64,000 nucleotides of DNA from Castanea sativa (lineage: Eukaryota > Streptophyta > Magnoliopsida > Fagales > Fagaceae): contig NC_134015.1 of the NCBI RefSeq assembly GCF_040712315.1, positions 2,392,445 through 2,456,444 of the forward strand, written 5' to 3'. How positions within the stretch are numbered: the first letter of the stretch is position 1; each line of letters opens with the position of its first letter. Made by a program: the position numbers and the translations under genes. The notes under the pieces are model-generated. The model ran no database searches. It worked only from the letters and a program-made list of their open reading frames with translations, and was not told the DNA's origin. Shown one piece after another: positions 1-10,528 of this stretch.

Positions 1-437
1 TAGGCTTATTGGAAAAAAAATCATTAAAATGACAGAAATAGATAGAAATTATAATATATAACTAAATAAAAAAACTTACTGGAAGTGCCGGCGATGTCAG
101 CGTCAAGTGGAAGGAAAGGGCAACTGAACGGTGGTTATGATGAACAAGGAAATCTGAGAGAGGGGAAGGGGAACGGGTGGAAATGCTAGAGAGTTCCAAA
201 ATCAGTACATGGCTGGATATTTTATTTTTTTATTAAAGCTAACGTTAACTGATGACTAACGTTTGGAACATTTTTTATTTTTTTGAGGATGAACGTTGGT
301 GGGCTGCCATGGTTGATGAGCTGTGCTCGTTAAATGATGTCAGCAGAATATTTATTGACGTGGTATTTTTCTATTGTCTGGGACTACAAGGTCAGCTTGG
401 TGACCTTGTAGTCCAGGACTAGGTAAGAATTTCCCCA
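1..437. other. Left flank of the first NLR block, no gene seen
   Basis: AT-rich sequence without a convincing reading frame. Its notable content is a perfect hairpin at 381-414. The homology to the third NLR block starts just after this stretch, near 438, where the text also found at 63,477 begins. This stretch is therefore outside the duplicated unit. Confidence 0.5.
381..414. repeat. Perfect 14-bp inverted repeat with 6-nt loop
   Basis: GGACTACAAGGTCA at 381-394 is followed by six bases and then its exact reverse complement at 401-414. It lies about 265 bp upstream of the NLR start codon and just outside the part of the flank shared with the third NLR copy. It could be a small foldback element or part of the NLR promoter; nothing distinguishes the two. 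Confidence 0.8.
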
Positions 438-679
438 GCGTGTGAGCCACGCTTATTAGAGTCATTGTTTCTCAATAAATGAGCTAAAGACTTTGTGCAG
501 TGCGCTGGATATAATAGATGACTAGTGTGGACTAATAATGTAAAACCAGGGCTTCGTTGATAACAGGATTTGGTTTCTCCTGAATATCATCAACCGGTTC
601 ATTTATCATCTAGCTACTCTTTCTCACAGACTCTTCTTTCTCTTCTTGTGATATCCAGCAAATTTCCCATTTCCAATCT
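438..679 (+). promoter_or_regulatory. A-type 5' flank and leader of the NLR genes
   Basis: This stretch is almost the same as 63,477-63,717, which precedes the NLR at the right edge. Only the part nearest the ATG, from about 570, is shared with the NLR at 41,113 and the stub at 63,206. The last 80 bases are CT-rich and typical of a plant 5' UTR. Two flank types (A-type here, B-type at 40,600 and 62,810) therefore drive nearly identical NLR starts. No clear TATA box position can be assigned. Confidence 0.55.
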
Positions 680-3508
680 ATGGCTCGTGCTTTACTTTCT
701 GCTATTGTGGAGCAGCTTGGTTCTTTCATTTCTTCAGAGTTCACCTTGACTGCAACTGTCAAACAAGAAGTCCAAAAGCTTGAAACCAAATTCCGTACCA
801 TCCAGGCAGTGCTCAATGATGCTGAGAAGAGGCAGCTGAAGGAGGAAGCTGTGAAGCTTTGGTTAGATAAGCTCAAATGCGTATCCTACGAGATGGACGA
901 TGTGTTGGATGAGTGGAACACTGCCATGATCAAAGAAGAGATTGAGAAACAACAAAAAGACGAAGAAAAAGCTGAAACTAGCACTACTAAGAAGAGGAAG
1001 GTATGGTCCCTCATCTCAATTCCTAATCTTTTTCAGCATCGTGATATTGCTCATAAGATAAAAGAACTTAACGAAAAATTAGATGATATTAACAAAGAGA
1101 GGGAAATGTACGGGTTTGAATTGAGTAGGGCCATTGAAGAAGTAGTTGAGAGGCCAAAAACTACTTCTTATGTTGATGTGTTTGATATTCTTGGTCGTGA
1201 TAGGGTTAAGGATCATTTAGTGAGCATTCTATTGGGCAAGGGTACTGAAAAAGAAAAACTCCCCCATGTCATCTCTTTGGTGGGCATGGGCGGTATGGGA
1301 AAAACAACACTTGCCCAGCTAGCCTTTAATCATCATGAGGTGATGGATCATTTTGAAGAAAGAATTTGGGTTTGTGTTTCCGAACCCTTTGATCAATGTA
1401 GGGTTGCAAAAGCTATCGTTGAAGCTTTGGGAGTTCGTGATTTTAACACTACTGAATTGCAGAATCTATTGGAAAAAATTTGTGAATTAATCGGGGGAAA
1501 GAAGTTTTTTCTTGTCTTTGATGATGTGTGGACTGAAGACTATGCAATGTGGAAGCCAATTAGAGATGCACTCAAAAGTTGTGGTTCCCAAAGTAGTAAA
1601 ATTCTAGTCACTACACGTAAAGGCAAAGTTGCGAAGATGATGGAAAGTGCAAATACGATCAAGTTGGAGGAATTGTCTGAGGAAGATTGTTGGTTGGTGT
1701 TTAGTAAAATAGCATTTTTTGATAAAGATCCTAAGCAATGTGAGCAACTAGAAGTCCTTGGCAAGCAAATATCAAAGAAGTGTAAAGGCTTGCCCCTTGC
1801 TGCAAAAGCTCTAGGGAGTCTCATGCATTTCAAGAAGAGTAAAGAAGAATGGAAGAATGTTTTGGATAGCAATTTGTGGGAATTAGAAGATGTTGAAAGA
1901 GGTCTTTTTGTGCCATTGTTACTTAGTTATTTTGATTTGCCCTCACCACTGAAACGGTGTTTCTCATATTGTGCTGTCTTTCCAAAAGATCATGTTTTTA
2001 ATGTTAATGAGTTGGTACATATGTGGACAGCACATGGATTTGTTGAGTCAAAGGGAAATATGGAGGTGGAAATCATGGGAAGAGAATACTTTGATAATTT
2101 AGTCATTCGCTCTTTCTTCCAAGAATCCAAAGAATTTGAGCACATGAGGTACAAAATGCATGATATAGTGCATGACTTTGCACAGTTGATTACTAAGAAT
2201 GAATGCTTTATAATCAATAGTGACATAGAGTCGCAATCAGATTATAATAATGCTCGCCATTTGAGATTAGTAATTCCAAAAGAAACCCAATTTCCTGTGT
2301 CCATTGATAGTGCCAAAAATCTACGCACCCTCATTTTTTTTAATCAAGGTGGTTATAACATATCCAATTTATTCCAAAATTTTAGACTTTTACGAGTGTT
2401 AAAGTTGGAGTGTAGAATGAAACTTCCGCATACCGTGGAAAATTTAATACATTTAAGGTATCTCATTTTGTTTGAGTGCAATGAGGTATTGCCTGAAGCC
2501 ATTTGTAATCTATGCAATTTACAATATTTGGAGATTAACCCGGCTTCTGTTTCTGTGTTCACAAAATTACCTCAGGGGATAGGTAAATTAATTAACTTAA
2601 GACATCTTGTTGGAAAAAATTTTCTGATTCCAAGAGGGATTGGAAGATTGATTTCTCTTAGAACATTAAAATGTTTTAGCATAAGTGACGAGGATAGCGA
2701 AAGATGTAAACTCGGAGAATTAAAAGATTTGAACCACCTGCAAGGGAGTTTTGAAATACGTGGGTTGGGGAACCTGGTAGATATAAGTGAGGCCAAGAAT
2801 GCACAACTTAAGAAGAAGATACACCTTCGTGAATTGAAACTATCTTTTAAGAAAGGGAAGGATAGAGGATGGTGGGATGATAGGGTTCCAAATGCCGTCA
2901 ACCCCAATGATAAAAGAATGGAGAGGGATGTATTATTTTTAAATGCGTTAGAGCCACCTCAAGACTTGGAGCTGTTAGACATTCATTGGTACCAGGGCAC
3001 CACAATGTCTCCTAATTGGTTGATGTCCTTGACCAAATTGAAAATGGTTTCTATCTATTCGGTTGCGAGTTTGCCTCCTTTGGGGAAGTTTTCGCTCCTC
3101 GAATTGTTAACCATAGGGATGTGTAGTCTGAAAAAAGTGGGTGTTGAATTTTTGGGAATAGAATCTGAAAACAAGAAACAAGACATAATATTCCCAAATT
3201 TGAAACATCTCAAGTTTGTGTGGTTGGAGGAGTGGGAAGAATGGATTGGGATTGGAGGAAAAGAAGACGCAAACTGTATTACTGTAATGCCACGTCTTCA
3301 ACAGTTGGAAATCTATTGTTGCAGAAAGTTAAAGTCGCTACCGGACTTCCTGCGTACAATTCCATTGAATAAATTGGTGATCGTTGGCTGTCCAATCATC
3401 GAGAAACGTTACCAAAGAGAGACAGGAGAGGACTGGCGCACCATTTCTCACATCCCAAACATCCATCTTCTAGAACTTTCTAAACGGGTAACTCATTCTG
3501 CTTCTTAA
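680..3508 (+). CDS. CC-NB-LRR disease resistance protein (RGA-like), intact
   Basis: A single uninterrupted 942-codon frame encodes a coiled-coil NLR, an intracellular immune receptor that senses pathogen effectors and triggers defence. Residues 1-150 form the Rx-type coiled-coil domain, with the EDVID-like stretch YEMDDVLDEW near 70-79. The NB-ARC domain follows: P-loop GMGGMGKTT at 202-210, kinase-2 FFLVFDDVW near 276-284, RNBS-B ILVTTR near 308-313, GLPLAAKAL near 370-378, RNBS-D CFSYCAVFP near 427-435 and MHD at 493-495. Leucine-rich repeats run from about 520 to 930. All key nucleotide-binding motifs are present. The start is fixed by the same MARALLSAIVEQL beginning in three other copies. 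Compared with the copy at 41,113, the C-terminus is shorter: a TCA serine codon there is a TAA stop here, and six bases are missing just before it. The length is normal for the family. Intronless coding is common in this class. Function as a receptor is inferred from the family; the effector is unknown. Confidence 0.95.
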   Translation: MARALLSAIVEQLGSFISSEFTLTATVKQEVQKLETKFRTIQAVLNDAEKRQLKEEAVKLWLDKLKCVSYEMDDVLDEWNTAMIKEEIEKQQKDEEKAETSTTKKRKVWSLISIPNLFQHRDIAHKIKELNEKLDDINKEREMYGFELSRAIEEVVERPKTTSYVDVFDILGRDRVKDHLVSILLGKGTEKEKLPHVISLVGMGGMGKTTLAQLAFNHHEVMDHFEERIWVCVSEPFDQCRVAKAIVEALGVRDFNTTELQNLLEKICELIGGKKFFLVFDDVWTEDYAMWKPIRDALKSCGSQSSKILVTTRKGKVAKMMESANTIKLEELSEEDCWLVFSKIAFFDKDPKQCEQLEVLGKQISKKCKGLPLAAKALGSLMHFKKSKEEWKNVLDSNLWELEDVERGLFVPLLLSYFDLPSPLKRCFSYCAVFPKDHVFNVNELVHMWTAHGFVESKGNMEVEIMGREYFDNLVIRSFFQESKEFEHMRYKMHDIVHDFAQLITKNECFIINSDIESQSDYNNARHLRLVIPKETQFPVSIDSAKNLRTLIFFNQGGYNISNLFQNFRLLRVLKLECRMKLPHTVENLIHLRYLILFECNEVLPEAICNLCNLQYLEINPASVSVFTKLPQGIGKLINLRHLVGKNFLIPRGIGRLISLRTLKCFSISDEDSERCKLGELKDLNHLQGSFEIRGLGNLVDISEAKNAQLKKKIHLRELKLSFKKGKDRGWWDDRVPNAVNPNDKRMERDVLFLNALEPPQDLELLDIHWYQGTTMSPNWLMSLTKLKMVSIYSVASLPPLGKFSLLELLTIGMCSLKKVGVEFLGIESENKKQDIIFPNLKHLKFVWLEEWEEWIGIGGKEDANCITVMPRLQQLEIYCCRKLKSLPDFLRTIPLNKLVIVGCPIIEKRYQRETGEDWRTISHIPNIHLLELSKRVTHSAS

Positions 3509-5900
3509 TCTCCTTACTCTTCATTTATTTTGCAAATATATACTATCAATTAAATATTCTCATTTTTATGAAAATAAATTACTCACAACCTACATTGATG
3601 AATTTAACATATTCTTATAAATTTGAGTTAGCGTAGTTTATTGTTGTTGCTTAGATTCAGTTAGCTTGTGATGTATTCAAAATTGGTTGATGGGTACAAT
3701 AAATTTTCAAAAATGATTTAAAAAATAAAGTCTAGACTTTCAGATGGAATAATCAAATGAACGTGTCTCTAGATTTTCACTCATTTGCATTTAAATGTAA
3801 ACAACTCAAAATCAAATGCCTACCTCTTTCTATTTCATTTGCGGTTTAATTTTTTTATGGGTCTTGCTCATTTTATTGATTTAGATGATATTGCAGGAAT
3901 TTATCAAATTTTGGCCAAACTCACAAAGACACTGTCAGCAATGGTTTTCTTAAGGGCATGAGCAAAGTTCATCGTCGGCTTCATTCGGCATTGCAAGTCT
4001 GAACCAATAAAGGGTAACTTCTTCCTACTTCTTTCTTCCTCTTCTGCTGCTTTTGTCATACGGCTGAAATATTAATTAATTATTTTCATTATCTCTCAAA
4101 ATTTATCAATTTTTGGCCAAACTTACAACAGGACTGTCAGCAATGGTTCAATCTAGTAGGCCCAGTATTTGCAACCAGAATTTCTATTTTACTTAATTTT
4201 GAGTAGGATTTTTCTTGTGTCTAAACTTAATACAATCCTTGCATCTCATTTTAATTTGCTTTACTAAGTGATACAAAAAATGTTGTTCATTTTTAAAGAA
4301 CTGTGCAATTTTCACCAGTATAACATAATTATAAATTTGTCAAAAAAAAAAAAAACATTGCCAAGCTTCCCTTTTTTTTTCCCCTTATGTTCTCTTTTAT
4401 TGCAAGGTATATCCAAATATTATTTTTTATCTTTTGTATTGAGATGATTTTTCTTACTGTTTTGTCCATCTATAATAACCTCATGCTAGATGTTTAATTT
4501 TGTTGGCCTCATTTAAACCATACATCAAATTCTATTATGTAGGGAAGTATATTTTGTGGTTGAGCAAAATTTCACACATGGATGCACTTTTGAGTAAGAC
4601 CTACAGAAGAAATGCGTTCATTTTATTGTGGCAGTAAAGCTTGCATATCGTATGACGCATGAAAGGTTGGGTAGGTACTTGACAATCTACAACTTATGCA
4701 ACCTTCTATCCTTAATTTTGAGGATTTGAATGTATAGTTGCTAATCTTCAGGCTTTGATGTTTCAACTTTAAAGTTTGATGTTGGATGCACATAGATTTC
4801 TTGTCTTAGTGATGTGTTTCTTGTCAATGAAGATGAGGAAGAGTGAGATTCTACTACCAAGGGTAGAGGGCGCAATTTGATAAATACTTGCTATTTGCTG
4901 CAATCCATAGTTGCCTATTTTGAAAAGGACACCATAAGAAGTGGAGTGGAGAAGATAGGACCGGTCCAAACTTTCTTCATCTAGGCACATAAATGTTGCT
5001 TCTTGTATAGGTAACTATCTCCTTTCTATTTCTTTTTCATTTTTAATTTATTGCTGCATTTGTTTTTTGTTCTATGGTCAATCATTTTTATTTTTTCCAA
5101 CCTAATAATACCCTAGGAATATTTTGATCTCCATCAGTCTAGGAACAATACCTTAGGAATATTTAACAAAAATTGTGATTTTGAAAACTCTATTTCACTA
5201 TTTCTCAATTTGAACTAAAATCTTGTTTTCAGAACATGATTTCAAATAAAATGTGTACAAAATGTGAAATAACGAGCGTGTACCAAGACTTTCCCTTTTT
5301 ACTAAACCAGTTCTAATTTCCAAGTCACAATTTCCTTTGCTTTGTCCATCCCAACTGGTTTTGAATGAAGAAGGGGACCCCTTCCATCCATGCAACCACA
5401 ATTGACGTGAAAACTTTGACTAAATCAAAATAAGAGAAAGTCTAAGCACACAAACAATTTGACACCAATTTTCACACATGTTGAGGTGTTAAGTCTGTAA
5501 TTTGAATGTCATTAAGTGATGATAACGGTGATTCTAGATGAAATTGATGTTGCTACCATTATATCCTGTTGAGTGCTAAAAAATTGTGAAATTTATTGTG
5601 TAGCATTGCACCATTTGTCACCATCACATAAACCTGCCATTTTTTCTTTGCAACTCAGAATCTCATACATAACACAGTTGTGGCAAAGTGCAAGCGAAAG
5701 TGTACAGAAAATATATGCCGGACACTTTCTGTGACCCAACAGGTATATATCTTGTTTATTTATTCCTTTATTAAAAATCTGTGTTTTTCCATTCTTCCTC
5801 CTGCAACACATGGAGTTTTAGTAGTTAGCAAATTGAATTTCTGCTAGCACTGTGACAGTTCTATTTGATGACAAAGGGTTGATGTTGCCTTGCCAGCACC
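3509..5900 (+). other. Conserved 3' region of the NLR copy A, probable spliced 3' UTR
   Basis: No coding frame is convincing, yet the sequence is closely matched by 43,992-46,140 downstream of the second NLR. Splice-like junctions occur in both copies, for example a possible donor in GGGTAACT just before the stop codon and another GGGTAACTT after an exon-like stretch near 4012. A spliced 3' untranslated region is the simplest reading. Part of the exon-like segment at about 3,896-3,960 is deleted in the second copy. Similarity stops near 5,730, where the two blocks diverge completely. Confidence 0.5.
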
Positions 5901-5927
5901 AATAAAACTGTTGGAAGGAGTGACTCA

Positions 5928-7992
5928 TTGTATCATACTACAAATCAAAATCAAAATGGTGCTTTTACCCCTGAGAAGGTTCAAGTCCTTCAGTACTTGC
6001 AATCTCAAAGTGGGACATTTCCAGCAAGATCATTTTCACAAGATGGTTTGTGGGGTACAGCTATAGGTTTTCAAGAATATATGGTTCTGGCAAGAAATCT
6101 TGTTTGGGGATATAAGCTACCTGGTGGTTTAGAAGGAAATGCCCCTTGGTTGAAACAGAGCAAGATAGATGTGTCTCATAAGTATGGACACAGCATTGAA
6201 AATGATAATTACTTGGACAGAGATTTTCTTGTACAGCTTTGGGTTGCTGATAGGAAAATGAAAAATTATAAGGGAAAAAGAAGGCGGAAATTGGTACAGC
6301 ATATGAAAACCAACATGAATATGGAAGATGGTATTCGGGGGCACCTCTTTGCAGAAAAGGTTTTTTTGGACAAAGGCAAACGACTTTTGAATCAACCACC
6401 TCTGAGCCAGTCTGACTCAGCTTTTCTGGAGCCAAAATCTCCAAATGAGGTGAGTTGGGTTTAGTGTTGCTGTTAGTTTGTTATTTTTAGAATTAATCTG
6501 TAGATTTATTATTATTGAAGTTGTTGTGATATGATTGTTCAGTAGCTCCATCTGTCATTATCTTTAACAAATGCATCAGCTTGCTCATTGTGCTTTTTCT
6601 GCTATTTTACTATTGCTATTTTTGTGAAAATTGAAATACAGGTTGTGCATGTGTGGAGTAAGAAATTAGCTCAGAGAAATCCCTGTAAGAACAAAGGGGA
6701 AAAAGCATGGGAAAGGTTGAGGTTGCCTTGAAGTTTCTTTCAAGATCTTAATGTTCAAAGTTAATCTTTTTCACCCACTGTCTGTAACATATGATTAATG
6801 TTTCACTTGGTATTTTGTGAGTTATTTAGGCCCAGGTTGCACTCCTTCTTGCTAGGTTCAATTTGTTGATTACTAGGGATATAGAGTGGGCAAATTTTAT
6901 GCTTGGTTTCAAGCAGGTAATTCATTTTCCCTATCATTATCTTTTCTTTTTTTGTTCGTCTTGATGCTGATTTTGGAGCACACATAGTAACCCATATCTA
7001 TTAAATACTGTGTATGATACATATAGGATCCAAAATATTACTCTTTTATTAGTTGATTTATTTGTTTTGCCTTTGGCTTTAAAATAAAGCAGTAGATTGA
7101 AGTGTTAATGGTAAGAATATTGAGATTTTTTAGTAGAGCATCAGGTTAACTCCTCTGAGTAGTTCCCTACAGCTTTTGACTGGGAAATACAAAAAATTAT
7201 TATTAATTATCTCTACTTTGATTTATTTAATTTCATCTTCTGTTTTAAGATCAATATTTGCTTATATTGTGGTTGATCAACTTGCTTAGTTTGCATATTT
7301 GGCTTTTCTTTGATGGTCCTAGTGCTTATGTAGTTGGCTTTAAGTCTTACATGGGTATGGGTCTGACAAGATCCATTCATAGGTAACTAAAATTATGGTG
7401 TGTTGTCTTTCACATAATTCACAAGACCCTGAGCCAAGTTTGGGATGTTGGTAGTGTGATGCCAAGAGCCAAATATTTGATCTGATGGTTGACGAGGTAG
7501 TGTTTAATTGGACACGACTTTTATTGTCTGCTTGTATGCTTTGCTATTTGATATTTTCAATTTGGAGTAATTGTTATAGAGTAAGGATCAAGTTACACCT
7601 AGTGTAACTTTTGGATGTTACACCATTAAGTAATATTTTATTGGATCAATATTTTGAAAATTCAACTATTGCATTCTAATAGTATAACCTATTTTCTCTG
7701 TCTCTTTTGAGCATTTAATTTTTCATTTTCTTCTTCTTTAGATTCTTTACTCTCAGTTCTATTTGGTGGAACTATTGGAAAACCGGTATGCAGTTGTAGA
7801 TGTGTGCTACCACAGTCAGTGAGTAATCAATCTAACTCCTTTCATTCTCCTTAATTTTTGCCACACACAATTATCTTTCAAACAAATGGGCTCATTATTT
7901 TACCCATTGAACAATCTCCCAATTCCTAATACTCTGTTGTTTTGCAGCCTCTAGGTTTTATTCGTGAGTTGAGTAATCTCATTTCCAGACAG
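5928..7992 (+). pseudogene. Exon-like pieces of an unrecognised plant gene
   Basis: I do not recognise this gene. The first piece (5928-6449) is an open stretch ending at a GAG|GTGAGT donor; it contains a charged, aromatic-rich segment including DRDFLVQLWVADRKMK and a basic KGKRRRK patch. Further open pieces between splice-like signals are 6642-6715, 6830-6916, 7742-7818 and 7948-7992. The third and fourth join in phase (LGFKQ to ILYSQFYLVELL), which supports real exons. The second to third and fourth to fifth joins are out of phase, so the gene is broken or my boundaries are wrong. It is absent from the second NLR block, where unrelated sequence takes its place. It may be a captured or truncated host gene. 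Confidence 0.35.
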
Positions 7993-8035
7993 GTATATTC
8001 CTAATACTCTGTTGTTTTGCAGCCTATAGGTTTTA
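7923..8035 (+). repeat. 38-bp direct repeat carrying a splice acceptor
   Basis: The 38 bases at 7923-7960 recur at 7998-8035 with one mismatch, 75 bp apart. Each copy contains the same pyrimidine tract and TTTTGCAG acceptor. The first copy opens the 45-base exon-like piece 7948-7992, which ends at CAG|GTAT. A small tandem duplication of an intron-exon boundary explains this. Confidence 0.8.
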
Positions 8036-8883
8036 CCACTACACTCTTCATTTTTAAACATTTTGTTGTGTGCACAATATATATAATACATTTGGTGTCT
8101 ACTTCATATTGACTATAAAAAAATATTCTAATGTCATCCTTTAAAATCAATATGAAGTTCAATATTATATCATAATAAAACAGAAAGTGTACATGTCTCA
8201 TGGAAGATGATTTCATTGTATTTTTCCATATCAATCTCATCATGTGGACTAAGACGATGTTAATTTATACTATCAATGTAATCTAGGAATCCTTCATTTT
8301 TTTATTTAGGGTAAATACATAACCCAAGGCACCTATAAATACATTGCTTCCATATCGAAGTGGCATTTGGTAACTCTACAAAAATGTTCATTCTTGGGCC
8401 AAAAAATGCATTTTTCATTATCCATTGGATGTTTGGTATCTCTATTATGTTGTAAATTTAGAAAATTTATTTCCCCTAACTACTCCAAATAAGTAAAAAT
8501 GAAGTCCTATATATTTCTGGTCCATTGGTTTAAGCTACTACATGGCATTCCCTTTGTGTGGAGTCCTGCTTGACAAGAAATCTATACAGGTATTGCTTCA
8601 CCCATAACATTTTGGCTTAAGACTAATGATTGAGACAAAAAGCTGTCTAAAGTCCAAGTTTTGGTTTAAAATGATTGAGACGCTAACTGGCATCGTCCTT
8701 TATAGTCAAATTAAGTTAATTGGCTTGTACTTCAGTGTACTATGTTTAGAGTTCTACTCTATTATAAAGAGAATTTGTTCTATATTTAGCTAAATATCTT
8801 CAAATCTGTCTTCTCATACTTATGAAAAGGGGAACACAATCTAAATCCATGAGAAGGAATACTTAGCTGAGGCACATGAATCC
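8036..8883 (+). other. Gene-free spacer before the polygalacturonase relic
   Basis: No coding region is seen. From about 8,490 the sequence matches 48,480-48,830, which precedes the second intact-start polygalacturonase relic. It is therefore the ancestral upstream region of that gene in block A. Confidence 0.45.
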
Positions 8884-10528
8884 GTGCATTATTTCTTTTC
8901 AATGTACTTTTCATTGCTGTTGTGGATGGTGTTATTTATGACTCCAAAGCATTCAAGAATGCTTGGAGTGCTTGCCAAGCCAAAAGGTTTGCAATGCTTG
9001 TTCCACCCAAATATTCATTCCTTCATGGTACAAACTACAATTTTCGAGGGGCCTTGTCAATCCCATCTCATCCTTCTGGCTGTGTTAGTAATATGGTTAT
9101 AAGCTGAGGTTTTTTTTTTTTTTCCCCTCTCTTTAAGCCTGTTAGTTGATTTTGGATTGATAATTAGAAGATTGACGGAACTCTTCTGGAACCAGATAGA
9201 TTTGGAGTATGGTCACCAAAAACTAGTACGCAAGAGAGTCTGATCTTCATACATATTAGGTGATGTTATTGCACAGGGCTGGTCTTATAGATGGCAGATG
9301 AGAGAAATGGTGGAATATTCATGGCAGGCTCGGAAATTGAGCCTTTTTATTTCTAATTATACCTCATTAATGTTGACATCCTATATTAATGGAATAAATA
9401 TTGATAATGCTTTAGGATGCAAAAAAAAGTAGCTTGGAATTTATTTTGGATGTTAAACTCTGTAGAAGTTCTTTCATTGAAGTTTTTTACTAATGCCAGC
9501 CATAAGTTTTGCTTCTAGTTCTGATTTGAAAGTAAGGGGACTTGAGCTAACATCGGCCCCAAGTTTTCTTTTGGATTCGATCATTTTCAAAATATCCCTT
9601 TAGAATTGGTTAGCATAAAATCACTTGTCGATAGTCCCAACACGGATGATATTCAATAATTTGAAATATACAATTCATTCATATCCACTGGCATATTATT
9701 CCACAAGCTCTTAAATCCTTGTTCTTGACTTCCCTATGTATTTTCTATATTAAAAGTTCATACTTTTGGGTTTATACCTTCAATGCTGGTGATGATTGTA
9801 TTGGAATACAATTTGGATATAAGGAATGATACATGCAGCGAAAGTCATGGAATTAGGTCATTCACTGCTTGATTCTGATTTTATTTGCTGAAAATATAGT
9901 CTGCATTATAATTGCAAGTTGTAAAAAAGTCAACGTACAAAATTGCTACCATTACCATACCAACACCCAAGGGTCATCACTTTTTGGTTTATATGCACTT
10001 CTAGTTATCTAATAGAATGCGATGTAGTAGAAAACTTCCTTGTTTGTCTTTTCTTCATTGTAGTATAAAATTCAGAGGTTACCAGTCTAAATCTAGGTAT
10101 CAATTTGCACAAATTTTAATCCACTTTTGCTTAATTAAGTGGCAAAAAATCTGTCACTAGTCCCTTTCTCTGACTGAATCCTTGTACCTATGCAGCATTT
10201 GGCAGTCTTAGCAGAGATAAATCCCGAGCCAGCATTTCAAACAGTGAGGGACTCAATCATCAAACACTCTACTGATGTTCGGATCAAAACGTGGCAAGGT
10301 GGCTCTGGTGTTGTATCCAAAGTGACCTATTCAAAACCCAATTATTTAAACCAATACTACTGCTTCTGTGAAAAGTGCCCCAATCATACCTTTTCACTTA
10401 CCATTTCTGATGCATCATACAAGAACATGTATGGTGCTTGTGACATAAGAACCCTGCCTATGCACAATTCAAAGCCATGCAGAAATGTTACAATTCTGGG
10501 AGTTGCATTGCTTCCTGCCCAAGGATAG
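8884..10528 (+). pseudogene. Polygalacturonase-like (GH28) relic, copy A
   Basis: GH28 enzymes hydrolyse pectic homogalacturonan in the cell wall. Pieces appear in order on the plus strand. Around 8923-9104 is a VVDGVIYDSKAFKNAW stretch, matching the usual N-terminal DGVTDDSKAF motif, followed by LVPPKYSFLHG. Near 9172-9320 lie a KIDGTLLEPD piece and a frame-shifted GWSYRWQM piece. Near 9787 is AGDDCIGIQFGYKE, which keeps the catalytic GDD motif. At 10,190-10,528 is the C-terminal part with VRIKTW-like RIKTWQGGSG and the CPN...SYKNMYG segment. The signal peptide and first exon are missing, the GSLG motif near 10,200 is read out of frame, and stops separate the pieces, so it is not a working enzyme. 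Related relics lie at 46,900 and 48,900. Confidence 0.8.

Noticed and set aside
1540..1872. Open frames on the minus strand inside the NLR coding sequences (also 2353-2907, 41,972-43,748)
   Set aside because: They are shadows of the strongly supported plus-strand NLR frames and recur only because the NLR itself is duplicated.
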